Positions 37,157-45,357 of a stretch of 64,000 nucleotides of DNA are shown here, one piece after another. The stretch comes from Nitrospirales bacterium. Lineage in GTDB: Bacteria > Nitrospirota > Nitrospiria > Nitrospirales > UBA8639. The notes beneath the pieces were generated by a model, which saw only the letters and a list, made by a program, of their open reading frames with translations, was not told the DNA's origin and ran no database searches. The stretch covers positions 1-64,000 of the forward strand of contig JALDRK010000005.1 of assembly GCA_031315915.1 (NCBI GenBank). Direction: 5' to 3'. The stretch's first letter is position 1. Every line of letters starts with the position of its first letter. The translations under genes were made by a program, and so were the position numbers.

Positions 37157-38380
37157 GTGAAAGCAAAAAGAATTCGAATTTTATATGTCGTGACCGAGGA
37201 TTGGTTGTTTTGCCTTCATCGGTTTGATGTCGCGCGATTAGCGCGTGATAAAGGTTTTGAGGTCATGGTAGCGACCAGGGTTGGTACCCATGGACAGTCC
37301 ATTCTTGATGAGGGTTTTACCCTTTTCCCGATGGAGTTCGTTCGTGGGTTGCAGAGTCCTGTCAAGGAATGCCGGATCATTTGGGCCCTGGCATCACTCA
37401 TTAAGCATGAGAAGCCGGATATTGTCCACCATATTGCCTTAAAGTCCATGATGTATGGCTATCTGGCTTCCTGGTTTGTCCGAACCCCGGCGGTTGTCAA
37501 TTCCGTCACCGGACTTGGGCATGTGTTCAGCGGCACAACCTGGAAAATTTTGATGATCCGGAAAATATTGAAAACGGTTTTGCGTCTGGCCTTACGGAAG
37601 GAAAACTCCCTGACCATTTTTCAAAATCCCGATGACCAACAGACCTTTTGTGATTTGGGATTAATAACGAAACAACAGAGTGTGGTGATTAAGGGTAGCG
37701 GTGTCGACATCGAAAAATTTTGTCCAGCGCCCCCGAAGGAGGGAACTCCTGTCATTCTCCTTGGGTGTCGGTTGTTATGGGAAAAAGGTGTGGGAGAGTA
37801 CGTGGAGGCGGCCAAACTCCTGAAAGAAAAAGGGGTGAAAGCGGTTTGTGCTCTTGCAGGAATGCTGGACAGCCAAAATCCTGAAGGAATTTCGGAAACC
37901 CAGATCCGGCAATGGGAGCAGGAAGGAGCTATTGAATGGTGGGGATTTCTGGAAAATATGTCTGAAGTCTTGCCTAAAGTTCATGTGGTCGTGCTTCCAT
38001 CATATTATGGCGAAGGTGTTCCTAAGTTTCTTTTGGAAGGCGCCGCCTGTGGAAGGCCTGTGATTACTACCGACATTAGAGGCTGTCGAGAAGCCGTTCG
38101 TCATGGTAAAAGCGGGTTATTGGTTCCTCCCAAAAACGTCGAGGCGTTGGCGGAGGCGATGGAATCGCTTGCATGCAGTCCGTCAATGCGTGACCGGATG
38201 GGTCAAGAGGGACGATCGTGGGTTGTCCGGGACTTTTCCTCAAAAAAAGTGGCGCGAGAGACCATTGAAGTCTACGACCAACTCTTGGAAGCTATGAAAA
38301 AGCAGGAGAGGAAAGAGACTCTCTGTCCGGCTGGGAAATCTCAGGAGAAAATCCATCATGCGGTTGGACCCGATACATGA
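37157..38380 (+). CDS. Family 4 glycosyltransferase
   Basis: A 407-residue GT-B protein. The C-terminal half has the family 4 motifs: GCRLLWEKGVGEYVEAAKLL, then VVLPSYYGEGVPKFLLEGAACGRPVITTD, with the EX7E-type nucleotide-sugar site, and the basic SGLLVPPKNVEAL end. It transfers a sugar from a nucleotide donor to a lipid-linked or polysaccharide acceptor on the cytoplasmic side. Donor unknown. It sits upstream of the sugar epimerase and the WecA-type initiating transferase, so it likely acts early in repeat-unit assembly. Confidence 0.9.
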   Translation: MKAKRIRILYVVTEDWLFCLHRFDVARLARDKGFEVMVATRVGTHGQSILDEGFTLFPMEFVRGLQSPVKECRIIWALASLIKHEKPDIVHHIALKSMMYGYLASWFVRTPAVVNSVTGLGHVFSGTTWKILMIRKILKTVLRLALRKENSLTIFQNPDDQQTFCDLGLITKQQSVVIKGSGVDIEKFCPAPPKEGTPVILLGCRLLWEKGVGEYVEAAKLLKEKGVKAVCALAGMLDSQNPEGISETQIRQWEQEGAIEWWGFLENMSEVLPKVHVVVLPSYYGEGVPKFLLEGAACGRPVITTDIRGCREAVRHGKSGLLVPPKNVEALAEAMESLACSPSMRDRMGQEGRSWVVRDFSSKKVARETIEVYDQLLEAMKKQERKETLCPAGKSQEKIHHAVGPDT

Positions 38381-38500
38381 GAATCCTCCGGATAATGTTT
38401 CCATGGCTCATGGTCTGTTCCGGTCAAAGAAAAGGTTCTGAGGGGCGGGTGTTCTGTTAATGTCATATTCACTTTTGATGATGGTGTGGGAGGAGAATCA

Positions 38501-39481
38501 GTGAGATTTCTCATTACCGGAGGCGCAGGATTTATCGGTTCGCATTTAGCGGAGTTGCTCCTTGAGCAGGGCGAGGAGGTCTTTGTCATTGATGATCTGT
38601 CAACAGGGAATATGGAAAACATCGAACACCTGAAGTCGTTTCCTGATTTTCATTGGGTGATCGATACCATCATGAATCGGGATGTGATGCGCGATTTAGT
38701 AGACGGCGTCGATACCATCTTTCATTTGGCAGCCGCGGTCGGTGTGCAATTGATCGTGGAAAGCCCGGTGCGAACCATAGAAACCAATGTTCGGGGAACC
38801 GAAATCGTCCTGGAACTAGCCAATCGAAAACGGAAAAAAATTTTGGTTGCTTCCACCAGCGAAGTCTATGGAAAATCCACCAAAATACCTTTTCGCGAAA
38901 GCGATGATTTGGTGATGGGACCTCCCACAAAGGGAAGATGGAGTTACGCCTGTTCAAAAGCCCTGGATGAATTTTTGGCCCTGTCTTATTGGAAAGAGCA
39001 ACATTGTCCCACAATTATTGCCCGTCTGTTCAATACGGTGGGCCCGCGACAGACGGGTCAATATGGGATGGTCATTCCCCGGATGGTCGGTCAAGCGCTG
39101 GCTCATGAGCCGATAACGGTTTTTGGTGCGGGGACTCAGCGTCGATGCTTTGTCTGGGTGAAAGATGTTGTGGATGCTCTGGCCTCCCTGGCTCACCATC
39201 CTGAGGCCATCGGAAATATTTATAATATCGGAAATTCCAATGAGATTCGCATTTCAGACCTGGCCAAATTGATCAAGCGATTAACTGGTTCAACTTCAGA
39301 AATCCGTTACATACCGTATGACCAGGCTTATGAATCCGGTTTTGAGGACATGGATCGACGTGTTCCCTGTCTTGGGAAAATCCATGACCTCATTGGATAT
39401 ATTCCCACTCTGACGGTGGAAGAAATCATCGTGCAGGTCATTGAACATGTTAAACGGAAGGCCATATCATTAGCGTCATGA
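38501..39481 (+). CDS. NAD-dependent nucleotide-sugar epimerase/dehydratase (SDR)
   Basis: An extended SDR of about 326 residues with the NAD-binding RFLITGGAGFIGSHLAE, the DDLSTGNMENIE loop, the catalytic STSEVYG serine region and the YACSK tyrosine-lysine pair. It probably acts on a UDP- or TDP-sugar. The GTG at 38501 has GGAGGAGA a few bases before it and begins exactly at the Rossmann strand, so it is preferred to GTG 38486. Its stop overlaps the start of the next gene by four bases. Confidence 0.88.
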   Translation: MRFLITGGAGFIGSHLAELLLEQGEEVFVIDDLSTGNMENIEHLKSFPDFHWVIDTIMNRDVMRDLVDGVDTIFHLAAAVGVQLIVESPVRTIETNVRGTEIVLELANRKRKKILVASTSEVYGKSTKIPFRESDDLVMGPPTKGRWSYACSKALDEFLALSYWKEQHCPTIIARLFNTVGPRQTGQYGMVIPRMVGQALAHEPITVFGAGTQRRCFVWVKDVVDALASLAHHPEAIGNIYNIGNSNEIRISDLAKLIKRLTGSTSEIRYIPYDQAYESGFEDMDRRVPCLGKIHDLIGYIPTLTVEEIIVQVIEHVKRKAISLAS

Positions 39482-41277
39482 GCTTTGTATATCTGGGGAT
39501 AGCGGCCTTTATCCTGTCCGTGGGGATTACGCCCTTGGTGAGGTGTGTGGCGATCCGATACGGGTATGTTTCCCAACCAAAAGAGGACCGGTGGCATAAG
39601 AATCCCACCCCGGCGTTTGGAGGAATTGCGATTTTTGTATCCTTTCTCATTCCCATTTTGGCGGTGAAAACCGAGGCGGTTCCCGAGCATTTTCTAATGG
39701 CATTTTTAATGGGTTCGGGAATGATCTTTGTCCTGGGATTGCTGGACGATTTCCTCCATATCCAACCCTATTCCAAACTCATCGGGCAGATTATTGCCAC
39801 GTCGTTTATTCTTGTGAATGAATTGGGATTTGATATCCCGTCCTATCCGTTTTTGGGCGTGTTTTTGACTTTTTTATGGGTCGTGGGAATCACGAATGCC
39901 TTTAATCTGTTGGACAATATGGACGGACTGTCCGCGGGAACGGGGGCAATTGTAGCCCTGTGTCTTCTTGTGGCTGGAATCATGACCGGAAACCTGTTGG
40001 TGGCTATCTGTTCGGCCAGTTTGTGCGGGGCCTTGTTGGGGTTTCTCTGTTTTAACTTTTATCCCGCAAAAATCTTCATGGGCGATTCCGGCAGCCTGTT
40101 TCTGGGGTTTAGTCTGGCCACATTAGCGATTACGGGAAAGGGCGAATATGCCACCAACATTTTTTTTGCCATTCTCATTCCCGTTCTGGTTCTGGCGGTT
40201 CCTATTTTTGATACGACCTTTGTCGCCCTGTTGCGTCTGTTTAACGGAAAAGCCATTTCTCAAGGAGGGCGAGACCATACGTCCCATCGATTGGTGGCAT
40301 TCGGCTTATCCGAAAAAACGACCGTTCTCGTCTTTTATGGTATGAGCCTCATCTGTGGCGTCGTGGCGCTTTTGGGGTTGAAATTCAGTATGTTGTATCC
40401 ATCCATTTTGGCGATTCTGATCGTGATTGTGTTGTGTTATTTCGGGGTGTTCTTGAGCGGCATTGTCGCGTATGGAGAAAAAGCGGAAGAACTCGTCAGC
40501 ACGTCCAGGGGGTTTCGTCTGAATTTGTTTTTGATGCATAAAAAGCGTATTGGAGAAGTCATTGTTGACAGTATTTTGATATGCGGTTCCTTTGCCCTCG
40601 CGTTTATTATCCGTTTTGATGGGCTGCCTTCCGAATACATTCAGGCTATTGTCCATGGCGTGCCGTTGTTGTTGCCGTTAAAGCTCGGAATATTTTTTTA
40701 TTTCGGACTCTATCGAGGGCTCTGGCGTTATGTGGGAATGCAGGACATGGTGAATATCCTCAAGGCTGTCACTTTGGGAGGATTGATTAGCGTGGTGGTG
40801 ATGGTGATGGTGTTTCGTTTCGAAGGCTATCCGCGTTCCGTCTTTGTCATTGATTGGATGATATTGTTGTTGTCGGTAACTGGAGTTCGGATGTTGGTGA
40901 AATTCTTCGAGGAATATTTAGGCAATTTGGCGGAACCCAAGGGAAAGCGACTGCTCATTGTCGGCGCGGGTGACGCAGGGGAAATCGCCCTGCGTGAAAT
41001 GAAAAGTAATCCTCAGCTCGGCTATCTGCCTGTAGGATTTATTGATGATGATTCGAAAAAATGGGGTCGTTCCATTCATGGTGTGCCGATCCTAGGCTCC
41101 ACGCATGATATTCCGGGATTGGTTCCAACTTACCAGATCGAAGAAATTCTCATCGCGATTCCGTCCGCCCCTCTTGAAACCGTGAATGAACTCTTAAAAG
41201 CGTGTAGGGATAGCGGTGTCGTGGTGCGCGTCAAACCCAAGACCGTCTCCTGGGAGGAGCCCGCCTATGTTGGATGA
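39478..41277 (+). CDS. WecA-type sugar-1-phosphate transferase fused to a CapD/WbpM-type N-terminal region
   Basis: A 599-residue membrane protein with two parts. Residues about 1-330 are a polyprenyl-phosphate sugar-1-phosphate transferase of the WecA/MraY family: EDRWHKNPTPAFGGIAIF, LGLLDDFLHIQPYSKLIGQ, NAFNLLDNMDGLSAG and FMGDSGSLFLGF, and GGRDHTSHRL. Residues about 355-599 are four or so helices and a Rossmann domain (KRLLIVGAGDAGEIALREM) like the N-terminal half of CapD/WbpM sugar dehydratases, but the SDR catalytic half is absent. It would start repeat-unit synthesis on undecaprenyl phosphate. The role of the second half is unknown. Confidence 0.85.
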   Translation: MSFVYLGIAAFILSVGITPLVRCVAIRYGYVSQPKEDRWHKNPTPAFGGIAIFVSFLIPILAVKTEAVPEHFLMAFLMGSGMIFVLGLLDDFLHIQPYSKLIGQIIATSFILVNELGFDIPSYPFLGVFLTFLWVVGITNAFNLLDNMDGLSAGTGAIVALCLLVAGIMTGNLLVAICSASLCGALLGFLCFNFYPAKIFMGDSGSLFLGFSLATLAITGKGEYATNIFFAILIPVLVLAVPIFDTTFVALLRLFNGKAISQGGRDHTSHRLVAFGLSEKTTVLVFYGMSLICGVVALLGLKFSMLYPSILAILIVIVLCYFGVFLSGIVAYGEKAEELVSTSRGFRLNLFLMHKKRIGEVIVDSILICGSFALAFIIRFDGLPSEYIQAIVHGVPLLLPLKLGIFFYFGLYRGLWRYVGMQDMVNILKAVTLGGLISVVVMVMVFRFEGYPRSVFVIDWMILLLSVTGVRMLVKFFEEYLGNLAEPKGKRLLIVGAGDAGEIALREMKSNPQLGYLPVGFIDDDSKKWGRSIHGVPILGSTHDIPGLVPTYQIEEILIAIPSAPLETVNELLKACRDSGVVVRVKPKTVSWEEPAYVG

Positions 41278-41406
41278 AACGTTTTCAAGATTACGGTAGC
41301 CGAATGGGAGTAAATTGCAAAGAACCATTCTGTCTATTGACTCATTTACCGTGTTTCGTTAAGTACAACGGTTGTTAAAACCACAACAGTTCCCGGGGTA
41401 GGCCAC

Positions 41407-42012
41407 ATGTCACATCCAAAGCAATATTTTACAGAAGTCGTTCAAATTGCCGAGCGGCTCGATTATGAAATGGTGAACCGCATTGCGGAAGGATTGGCCG
41501 CACTTCGAGATCAGGGAGGGCGCCTCTTCCTTCTTGGTGTGGGAGGAAGTGCCGCCAATTGCAGTCATGCGGTGAATGATTTCCGTAAGTTGTGCCATAT
41601 TGAAGCCTATTCTCCGGTTGACAATGTCTCTGAACTGACGGCTCGAACAAATGATGAAGGTTGGAATACTGTCTTCGCCGAGTGGTTGAAAACCAGTCGA
41701 GCGAATAGTCAGGATGCCCTGTTTATTTTGTCGGTGGGTGGGGGAGATGCCGAGCAAAAGGTCAGCGTCAATTTGATCCACGCGCTGGATGAAGGAAAAC
41801 GACGAGGCCTCAAAGTTTACGGGGTTGTCGGGCGTCAGGGAGGGTACACCCACAAGGTCGGTGATGCCGTGGTTGTGATTCCTACGGTGAATCCCAATCA
41901 TGTCACTCCTCATACCGAAGCCTTTCAGGCCGTGGTGTGGCACTGTCTAGTCTCTCACCCGAAACTCCAAATGATAGGAACCAAATGGGAGACCGTGGCA
42001 CCTGCTTCCTAG
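41407..42012 (+). CDS. SIS-domain sugar isomerase (GmhA-like)
   Basis: A 201-residue SIS protein close in layout to GmhA, which isomerises sedoheptulose 7-phosphate to glycero-manno-heptose 7-phosphate. Seen: LGVGGSAANCSHAVNDFRK for phosphate binding, FILSVGGGDAEQKVSVNL, and a C-terminal VTPHTEAFQAVVWHCLV resembling the metal/active-site helix. The stop is immediately followed by the ATG of a HAD phosphatase, the second enzyme type of the heptose pathway. The zinc residues of GmhA cannot all be assigned, so the exact sugar phosphate is uncertain. Confidence 0.82.
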   Translation: MSHPKQYFTEVVQIAERLDYEMVNRIAEGLAALRDQGGRLFLLGVGGSAANCSHAVNDFRKLCHIEAYSPVDNVSELTARTNDEGWNTVFAEWLKTSRANSQDALFILSVGGGDAEQKVSVNLIHALDEGKRRGLKVYGVVGRQGGYTHKVGDAVVVIPTVNPNHVTPHTEAFQAVVWHCLVSHPKLQMIGTKWETVAPAS

Positions 42013-42558
42013 ATGAAAAACTGTCTGAGCCAAGCCGTGTTTCTTGATCGGGATGGAGTGATCAATGCTCCCATTGTGCGTGCAGGAAAACCGTTTGCCC
42101 CTACATCCAGGGAAGAGTTCCAAATCCTTCCCGGAGTTGAGCAAGCCTTACAGGTTCTTGATCAGGCCGGCTTCCTGCTCATTATCGTGACCAATCAGCC
42201 GGACGTGGCCCGGGGCCTCATTGCCAGGGAAGTGGTAGAAGACATGCATGGCTATTTAATGAATAAGTTTCCCTTGGATGACATTAAAGTGTGCTATGAG
42301 ACCGAAGAGTCCGGCAGTCATTATTATAAACCTCAGCCGGGGATGTTACTCGACGCCGCAAAGGAACATGGTATCGATTTGTCTAAAAGTTATATGGTGG
42401 GGGATCGATGGCGTGATGTGGGTTGTGGGTTGGCGGCCGGGTGTTTCACCATATTTATTGATCGCGGCTATGCCGAACGAATACTCCAGGTCCCACATGC
42501 CAGGTGTGGAAATTTGCAAGAGGCGGTGCCAATTATTCTGAGTCACTCCCGAGATTAA
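42013..42558 (+). CDS. HAD-family sugar-bisphosphate phosphatase (GmhB-like)
   Basis: A 181-residue HAD phosphatase like the GmhB heptose-1,7-bisphosphate phosphatase: AVFLDRDGVIN holds the DXD nucleophile, IIVTNQPDVARGL the second motif, YYKPQPGMLLDAAKEH the third-motif lysine, and VGDRWRDVGCGLAAG the acidic motif. Typical GmhB has a cysteine-rich zinc loop (CXH...CXC) before KPXPGM; here only one Cys and one His (CYETEESGSH) remain. It follows the GmhA-like gene without a gap. The same reaction on a different substrate is likely. Confidence 0.83.
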   Translation: MKNCLSQAVFLDRDGVINAPIVRAGKPFAPTSREEFQILPGVEQALQVLDQAGFLLIIVTNQPDVARGLIAREVVEDMHGYLMNKFPLDDIKVCYETEESGSHYYKPQPGMLLDAAKEHGIDLSKSYMVGDRWRDVGCGLAAGCFTIFIDRGYAERILQVPHARCGNLQEAVPIILSHSRD

Positions 42559-42584
42559 CCTTATGCCAAGGAGAGGCGTAGTGT

Positions 42585-43325
42585 ATGACGACATCAAAAT
42601 TGAAGGTTAAAATTTTTGCCGATGGAGCGGATCTGGACGGGATCAAAACGATGGCCGGGAACCCGTGGATTCGCGGATTTACCACTAATCCCACTCTGAT
42701 GCGAAAGGCCGGGGTGTCGGACTATAAGTCCTTTGCTCTCGATGTTCTGAAGCTGATTCCCGACCGCCCCGTATCTTTTGAGGTGTTTGCCGACGAATTT
42801 GAGGAAATGGAAGACCAGGCGCTGGAAATTGCCTCCTGGGGAAAAAATGTGAACGTCAAGATCCCGGTCACCAATACTCAAAAAAAGTTTTCAGGGAATT
42901 TGATCGAACGATTATCAGGCAGGGGGGTTCAACTCAATATCACCGCGGTCATGACGTTGGAGCAGGTGGCCGCGATTGCGGACTGTCTGGCCGATGAAAC
43001 CCCTGCGATTGTGTCCGTGTTTGCCGGCCGTATTGCCGATACGGGCGTGGATCCTCTCCCCATCATGAAAAAGGCCCTGCTGGCCTTACAGGCGAAATCA
43101 AAGGCGGAGTTACTGTGGGCCAGCCCCAGAGAAGTTTTAAATATTGTTCAAGCCAGTGATGTGGGATGCCATATTATTACAGCCACCAACGATATCTTGA
43201 TGAAACTGTCCCTCTTTGGAAAAGATCATACGGAGTATTCACTGGAAACCGTCAAGATGTTTTATAAGGATGCTTCGGCGGCCGGTTTTACGATCCCCGA
43301 ATCACGTCAACGCCTATCTGCCTGA
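42585..43325 (+). CDS. Small transaldolase / fructose-6-phosphate aldolase family protein
   Basis: A 246-residue TIM-barrel protein of the TalC/FSA class. Supporting motifs are FADGADLDGI, FTTNPTLMRKAG and NVNVKIPVT, whose lysine is the Schiff-base residue of the family, then GVQLNITAVMT and SVFAGRIADTG. These enzymes move a dihydroxyacetone unit between sugar phosphates or add it to an aldehyde. In this gene train it could supply sedoheptulose 7-phosphate or a related ketose phosphate to the isomerase two genes upstream. Housekeeping transaldolases are rarely within polysaccharide loci, which supports a dedicated role. Confidence 0.85.
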   Translation: MTTSKLKVKIFADGADLDGIKTMAGNPWIRGFTTNPTLMRKAGVSDYKSFALDVLKLIPDRPVSFEVFADEFEEMEDQALEIASWGKNVNVKIPVTNTQKKFSGNLIERLSGRGVQLNITAVMTLEQVAAIADCLADETPAIVSVFAGRIADTGVDPLPIMKKALLALQAKSKAELLWASPREVLNIVQASDVGCHIITATNDILMKLSLFGKDHTEYSLETVKMFYKDASAAGFTIPESRQRLSA

Positions 43326-43358
43326 GAATTTGGGCATGCACGATCAGGAGTCAACACG

Positions 43359-44354
43359 ATGAAAAATGTGTTAATTACCGGCGGTGCCGGGTACGTGGGT
43401 ACGGTTCTTGTCCCCCAGTTGCTTGAGGCCGGTCGATCGGTCACGGCGTATGACGCTATGTTTTATGGGTGTGAATTACGGCCTCAGCCGGGTCTGAATA
43501 TCATCCGGGCGGATATTCGCGATACCGAGACATTCCGGAAAGCATGTCAGGGAATTGATGTGGTCATTCATCTCGCCTGTATTTCCAACGATGCAGGGTT
43601 TGAATTGGATGAAGACCTGAGCGAACAAATTAATTACCAATGTTTCGAGCCTCTGGTCATTGCCGCGAAAAGCCAGGGTGTAAGACGATTTATCTATGCC
43701 TCTTCCTCTTCGGTGTATGGATATTCCGAGTCTCCATCGGTGACGGAGGACCATCCTCTGGTTCCACTGACCCTCTACAACAAATTCAAGGGGCTGTGTG
43801 AGCCCCTGTTATTCAAGCATCAGGATCAGAATTTCGTGTGTGTGACAATTCGACCTGCGACGGTTTGCGGATTTAGCCCCAGGCAGCGATTGGACCTGTC
43901 AGTCAATATTTTGACCAATCATGCCGTGAATCGTAATTCGATTACCGTGTTTGGGGGTGAGCAACAGCGTCCGAACCTCCACATTCAGGATATGTGTGAT
44001 TTGTATAAATTATTGCTCGAACTCCCGGATCAGAAAATTGCCGGTGAGACGTTTAATGCCGGATATCAAAATCAAACGATTGGAGAAATTGCCAGAATTG
44101 TGAAGAAGGTGGTTCAGGAGGAATTTCCCGAAAAGGGGGATATTCCGATCGTGACGACCCCCACCAACGATAATCGTTCTTACCGGATCACTTCGGATAA
44201 GATAGCCGAAAAGCTAGGATTCCGGCCGCAACGAACCATTGAAGATGCGGTTCGAGATCTTTGTCTGGCTTTTAAGCAAGGGCGTATCCCGAACAGTTTG
44301 GCTGATGATCGTTATTACAATGTGAAAGTCTTGAAGCAGCTGAAGGTAGCCTGA
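43359..44354 (+). CDS. NAD-dependent epimerase/dehydratase (SDR)
   Basis: A 331-residue extended SDR with NVLITGGAGYVGTVLVPQLL for NAD binding, the YASSSSVYGYS serine region and YNKFK tyrosine-lysine pair, all intact. Probably modifies a nucleotide-activated sugar in the cytoplasm. It is 33 bases after the transaldolase gene, and its stop shares one base with the start of the next SDR, so the two are co-translated. The reaction (epimerase, dehydratase or reductase) cannot be told. Confidence 0.85.
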   Translation: MKNVLITGGAGYVGTVLVPQLLEAGRSVTAYDAMFYGCELRPQPGLNIIRADIRDTETFRKACQGIDVVIHLACISNDAGFELDEDLSEQINYQCFEPLVIAAKSQGVRRFIYASSSSVYGYSESPSVTEDHPLVPLTLYNKFKGLCEPLLFKHQDQNFVCVTIRPATVCGFSPRQRLDLSVNILTNHAVNRNSITVFGGEQQRPNLHIQDMCDLYKLLLELPDQKIAGETFNAGYQNQTIGEIARIVKKVVQEEFPEKGDIPIVTTPTNDNRSYRITSDKIAEKLGFRPQRTIEDAVRDLCLAFKQGRIPNSLADDRYYNVKVLKQLKVA

Positions 44355-45352
44355 TGTCCAAAAAACCATTGGCCGTAGTAACCGGTGGTGCCGGATTCAT
44401 CGGTAGTCATATGGTCGATAGACTCCTGGATGAGGGGTATCGCGTCCACGTCATTGACAATCTGGTCGGAGGCAGAGAGGCGAATCTGGCCCATCACGGG
44501 AATCGTTCTGATTTGATCCTTGAGCCGCGGGACATTCGCGATTTGGATGCGAATGATTCAATCGTGAGGGGAGCACAACTGGTTTTTCATTTCGCCGGAA
44601 TCGGGGATATCGTTCCGTCCATCGAACAACCCGCTGAATATATGTCGACGAATGTTCAAGGGACCGTCAAGGTTCTGGAAGCGGCCAGGAACGCGAGAGT
44701 TCAAAAATTTGTTTATGCGGCCTCCTCCTCCTGTTATGGCCTGGCGTCGGTTCCCACTCGTGAAGATCATGTCATTGCGCCTCAATATCCTTATGCCCTG
44801 AGTAAGTATCTTGGTGAATGCTCGGTCTTTCATTGGCACAAGGTATATCGTCTTCCGGTCAATTCCATCAGAATTTTCAATGCCTACGGAACCCGCTCGC
44901 GGACCTCCGGAGCCTATGGGGCCGTCTTTGGTGTGTTTCTTCGTCAAAAACTTGCTGGAAATTCGTTTACGGTGGTTGGCGACGGAATGCAAAAACGTGA
45001 TTTTCTTTACGTCACCGATGTGGCCCGTGCCTTTTACCTGGCTGGAACGACCGATATGACAGGACAGATTTGGAACCTGGGTGCCGGAAATCCCCAATCG
45101 GTGAATCGACTGGTTGAACTCTTGGGTGGGCAGGTGGTCTATGTCCCCAAAAGGCCCGGGGAACCCGATTGTACGTGGGCAGACATTGGAAAAATTGTGA
45201 AAGATTTGGGATGGAAACCCCTGGTTTCCTTTGAAGAGGGCGTCCATCGTATCCTGGCTAACATCGATTATTGGCGGGAAGCGCCCTTATGGTCACCTGA
45301 TTCCATTGCGGAAGCGACAAAAACCTGGTTTCAATATCTCGGGGAGCGGTAG
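44354..45352 (+). CDS. NAD-dependent epimerase/dehydratase (SDR)
   Basis: A 332-residue extended SDR: AVVTGGAGFIGSHMVDRLL, VHVIDNLVGGREANL, YAASSSCYGLAS and YALSK are intact, as is the C-terminal DVARAFYLAGTT region. It overlaps the previous SDR by one base and precedes the nucleotidyltransferase-kinase fusion by five bases. It is most like UDP-glucose 4-epimerase or dTDP-glucose dehydratase relatives, but the sugar is unknown. Confidence 0.87.
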   Translation: MSKKPLAVVTGGAGFIGSHMVDRLLDEGYRVHVIDNLVGGREANLAHHGNRSDLILEPRDIRDLDANDSIVRGAQLVFHFAGIGDIVPSIEQPAEYMSTNVQGTVKVLEAARNARVQKFVYAASSSCYGLASVPTREDHVIAPQYPYALSKYLGECSVFHWHKVYRLPVNSIRIFNAYGTRSRTSGAYGAVFGVFLRQKLAGNSFTVVGDGMQKRDFLYVTDVARAFYLAGTTDMTGQIWNLGAGNPQSVNRLVELLGGQVVYVPKRPGEPDCTWADIGKIVKDLGWKPLVSFEEGVHRILANIDYWREAPLWSPDSIAEATKTWFQYLGER

Positions 45353-45357
45353 CATCT

